DNA from: Ruminococcus sp. UBA4350
Lineage (GTDB): Bacteria > Bacillota > Clostridia > Oscillospirales > Ruminococcaceae
DNA: 8,390 bases
NCBI GenBank assembly: GCA_002394125.1
Contig: DGSY01000118.1
Span: 1 to 8,390, forward strand
Reading direction: 5' to 3'
Shown here piece after piece: positions 5,983 through 8,390 of the stretch. Below the pieces are notes generated by a model, which worked only from the letters and a program-made list of their open reading frames with translations, was not told the origin of the DNA and searched no databases. The number at the start of each line of letters is the position of its first letter. The first letter of the stretch is position 1. Made by a program: the position numbers and the translations under genes.

Positions 5983-8208
5983 ATGAAACGGATCGGTGTT
6001 GTAATACCGGCGATCACTGACAATCTGCAAAGCGAGCTGCTCGACGGCATTTTCAAATGCGCCGCCGCAGCAGACTGCGATGTGATCGTTTTCACGACTG
6101 CTACAAACGGTCTGGATTTCCACATTCAGAGCGAGATCATGGAGGGCGAGGAGCAGATCTATTCCCTGCTGGAGCGTGTCCGGCTGGACGGTGTTCTGTT
6201 CGCCTCGCAGTATTTCATCAAGGAAACTGTCCGCAGCATGATCTCCGAGCGCATCCGCGCCGCCGGCATTCCCTGTGTCGATCTCGGCGGCACGGCGCTC
6301 GGCTATGAGACGGTCAGCATTCCGCAGGACGAAGCGATCCGTACCGTGACCGATCATGTCATTGCGCGGCATCACTGCCGGAAGCTGCTGTTTCTCGCCG
6401 GCTATCAGGAAAACGCGGATTCACAGCAGCGGCTGTCCGGATTCCTCCGCGCCGTCAAAGCGCATTCCTGCGAATACGAGATCGAATACGGCGATTTCTG
6501 GAAGGGCAGCGCGATCCGGCTCGGCAATGCAATTTTGCAGCATGAGCGGCCGATGCCGGATGCGATCATCTGCGCCAGCGACATGATGGCCGTTCACCTC
6601 TGCGATACGCTGCAAAAGGGCGGGCTTGCCGTGCCGGAGGATATCATCGTCACCGGCTACGACGGGCATCTTTCGGCACTGTCACATTTCCCCTCGATCA
6701 CGACTGTCAGCGGCGGAATGCGCGAGCTGGGACGGCGCGGCGCGGAAAAGCTGCTCGCACAGATCGGCATTTCCCCCGTTCCGCATACCGATGACGGGCT
6801 GCATATCCTTTACGGCGGCAGCTGCGGCTGCGTCGAGCGCATGAAGGGCTACGAGGAAGCCGCGCTGCTGGTGCAGGAATTCATCCGGGATGAGGCCGAA
6901 GCGAATGAGATGTTTGAAATGCGCATTAACTCCGATTTCATCACGCGGGCGTCCAGTGTCGAATCGCTGACGGAGCTGGTCGCGCTGATCGACCAGACCG
7001 CCCATAATCTGAAAAATTTCCGGTCGATGCACTGGTGTCTGTACCCCGACTGGGACGGCGAGCCGGAACATCCCGATCTCATCCGCAAGAGCGCCTACCC
7101 GAAGCAGATGCTCTGTATCCTCTCGAAAAGCGCATGGCAGGACGGCGTGCAGTACGGTCTTTTTCCGACTGCCGACTGCGTTCCGATGCTGGCGCAGCCG
7201 CATCCGCCGACGCTGCTCTATCTGCTCTCGCTGCACGCCTCTGCGCAGGTTTTCGGCTACTGCGGTTTTGCCTATGAAAACGCGGCGGATTTCACGATCT
7301 CCATTCTGCTGTTCAATCTGATGAGCGCGGCGGCGAACGGCCTGCGGATGCTGCGGCATAAGCGCTATGCAGAATATCTGCAAAGGAAAATCGAGGAAGC
7401 ATCGCTCTATGACAAGATGACGGATATGCTCAGCAAGAAAGGCCTGCTGCAATATCTCGAAAAGCAGGAGCAGGCCGGTACGCAGAACGGCATGATGATT
7501 GTCACGATCGCGAAGCTCTATGCGAATACACAGGAGAGCGGCGGCGGGCATCTTTCCGACCGCGTGATCCAGTCGGAGCTGCTGCTGGCCAATGCGATCC
7601 GGCTGCTCTCCGGCCGCAGGCTGCAAACCGCCCGTCTTGACAAGCAGACCTTTGCGATCGTATTTCCGCTCGCCGAACGGACAGCGCCGGCGCAGTTCGC
7701 GGAGGAAATGATGATGCAGCTTGAGGTGATGATCCGCAAGATGCAGGAGGGCACGGCGGCGGCATTTCTGCCGGAGCCGTATTATGTCTGCGGGGAAGTG
7801 ACCGCACCGGCGGCGCAGTGTCTCTCTGCGCTCTGGGATGCGCTGAATGTACATCAGCCGAAGGAAAACCGCTTCACGGGCGTCGGACAGTTCCGGCGGC
7901 TGCGGCGGGAGATCCACAGGGCGCCGGAGCTGAACTGGACGCTCGGCGAGCTGTCGCGGCGGCTGAATATCAGCAAGAGCTATGTGCAGAAGCTCTATAA
8001 GGAGCATTTCGGGATCAGCTTCAAGGACGATCTGATTGATGCGCGGATCGAAATGGCGAAGCGGCTTTTGCAGGAGACCGATCTGCGGATCAGCGAGGTC
8101 GCGGCATCCTGCGGTTATCAGAATGCGACACATTTCATGCGGCAGTTCCGGGATAAGACCGGCGTTTCGCCGTCGGCATTCCGGCAGCATGATGCGAATA
8201 CAGACTGA
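5983..8208 (+). CDS. Composite transcriptional regulator: LacI-like sensor, degenerate GGDEF, AraC-type DNA-binding domain
   Basis: A 741-aa cytoplasmic one-component regulator; no signal peptide or membrane segment is apparent. GGGGTGATC (5972-5980) is a strong ribosome binding site. Residues 1-285 match the periplasmic-binding/LacI sensor fold: KRIGVVIPAITD opening, DAIICASDMMA (193-203), VTGYDG (223-228) and FPSITTVSGG (236-245), ending in GSCGC (279-283). No LacI helix-turn-helix precedes it. Residues ~290-455 are of uncertain fold, possibly GAF-like. A helical stretch (~455-475) leads to a GGDEF-like domain (~475-605): YDKMTDMLSKKGLL aligns with the usual DxLTGLxNR entry, and RLDKQTFAIVFP (551-562) sits where GGDEF should be, with catalytic residues lost, so diguanylate cyclase activity is unlikely. 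Residues ~640-737 are an AraC/XylS domain with both helix-turn-helices (TLGELSRRLNISKSYVQ 653-669; ISEVAASCGYQNATHFMRQF 703-722). It is divergent from the deacetylase operon, its probable target. E. coli XylR also pairs a LacI-like sensor with AraC output, but lacks the GGDEF-like insert. Confidence 0.9.
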   Translation: MKRIGVVIPAITDNLQSELLDGIFKCAAAADCDVIVFTTATNGLDFHIQSEIMEGEEQIYSLLERVRLDGVLFASQYFIKETVRSMISERIRAAGIPCVDLGGTALGYETVSIPQDEAIRTVTDHVIARHHCRKLLFLAGYQENADSQQRLSGFLRAVKAHSCEYEIEYGDFWKGSAIRLGNAILQHERPMPDAIICASDMMAVHLCDTLQKGGLAVPEDIIVTGYDGHLSALSHFPSITTVSGGMRELGRRGAEKLLAQIGISPVPHTDDGLHILYGGSCGCVERMKGYEEAALLVQEFIRDEAEANEMFEMRINSDFITRASSVESLTELVALIDQTAHNLKNFRSMHWCLYPDWDGEPEHPDLIRKSAYPKQMLCILSKSAWQDGVQYGLFPTADCVPMLAQPHPPTLLYLLSLHASAQVFGYCGFAYENAADFTISILLFNLMSAAANGLRMLRHKRYAEYLQRKIEEASLYDKMTDMLSKKGLLQYLEKQEQAGTQNGMMIVTIAKLYANTQESGGGHLSDRVIQSELLLANAIRLLSGRRLQTARLDKQTFAIVFPLAERTAPAQFAEEMMMQLEVMIRKMQEGTAAAFLPEPYYVCGEVTAPAAQCLSALWDALNVHQPKENRFTGVGQFRRLRREIHRAPELNWTLGELSRRLNISKSYVQKLYKEHFGISFKDDLIDARIEMAKRLLQETDLRISEVAASCGYQNATHFMRQFRDKTGVSPSAFRQHDANTD

Positions 8209-8223
8209 CGCAGCAATAAGATA

Positions 8224-8263
8224 CCCGACCGTTCACAGACGGCCGGGCTTCTTAATATTATTT
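8224..8263 (+). terminator. Probable terminator of the regulator gene
   Basis: The stem CCCG-A-CCGT (8224-8232) pairs with ACGG-C-CGGG (8239-8247), with one A/C mismatch and a TCACAG loop. It is followed by a pyrimidine/AT-rich tail (CTTCTTAATATTATTT) instead of a clean T run. It begins 15 bp after the stop codon. Position and stem strength support termination; the broken T-tract lowers confidence. Confidence 0.68.
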
Positions 8264-8334
8264 CGGATGCATATATGCGCAGTTACTGGGGTGGCCAATT
8301 AGAGAGGTTTTTATTACGCTTCCGGCGATGTCAT

Positions 8335-8390
8335 CCAAAGTTTTTGGTCAAGCTTTTTTCAAAAAGCTTGCGGAGTCCAGAGGCAGAGCC
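8335..8390. repeat. Hairpin-rich intergenic element, cut by window end
   Basis: Two short inverted repeats lie in tandem: CCAAA/TTTGG (8335-8339, 8343-8347) and a 10-bp perfect repeat CAAGCTTTTT/AAAAAGCTTG (8349-8358, 8361-8370). They are followed by GGAGTCCAGAGGCAGAGCC at the window edge. I recognise this kind of sequence as recurring between genes in gut Firmicutes, but from memory only. No gene is seen between 8264 and 8390. Confidence 0.5.

Noticed and set aside
7405..7797. Active diguanylate cyclase
   Set aside because: The GGDEF signature is replaced by DKQTF and the metal-binding aspartate is not in place.
6682..8190. 502-codon open frame on the minus strand
   Set aside because: Antisense to the regulator gene; no promoter, ribosome binding site or family motif, and its composition is that of a shadow frame.
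8269..8278. GCATATATGC palindrome
   Set aside because: A 10-bp perfect palindrome with no associated promoter or gene; likely chance in an AT-rich spacer.

Overview
The window looks like a piece of a moderately GC-rich, Gram-positive gut or rumen anaerobe of the Ruminococcus / Oscillospiraceae type. The evidence is three consecutive secreted proteins that each end in a type I dockerin (the plug-in domain of cellulosome-like complexes), Firmicutes-style sigma-A promoters with 17-bp spacers, strong GGAGG-type ribosome binding sites and U-tract terminators. No species can be named from this alone. No mobile element, CRISPR array, tRNA or rRNA was seen.

Layout. (1) Bases 41-1717 (+) form a single-gene unit: promoter, a 520-aa secreted BspA-like leucine-rich-repeat protein with a C-terminal dockerin, and an intrinsic terminator. 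(2) Bases 5876-1799 (-) form a two-gene operon. Its promoter is followed by a 425-aa secreted CE4 (NodB-fold) deacetylase with an unidentified C-terminal module and a dockerin, then, after a 34-bp gap, an 899-aa secreted protein. That protein combines an HEFGH zinc-metallopeptidase-like domain, an 18-hexad left-handed beta-helix, a LamG-like lectin fold and a dockerin. The operon converges on gene 1 across a 126-bp gap holding two hairpins. (3) Bases 5920-8263 (+) hold a gene divergent from the operon. It encodes a 741-aa one-component regulator with a LacI/sugar-binding-protein-like sensor first, then a region of unknown fold, a degenerate GGDEF domain and an AraC-type DNA-binding domain. (4) The last ~125 bases have no gene and end in a hairpin-rich stretch that looks like a dispersed intergenic repeat cut by the window edge.

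How it may work together (inference): the regulator probably binds a sugar-like or other small ligand and controls the divergent deacetylase/metallopeptidase operon from the 172-bp intergenic region. The enzymes would be exported, dock through cohesins onto a scaffoldin encoded elsewhere, and act on acetylated polysaccharide and associated protein or glycoprotein. The LRR protein may join the same complex in an adhesive role; its promoter resembles the operon promoter.
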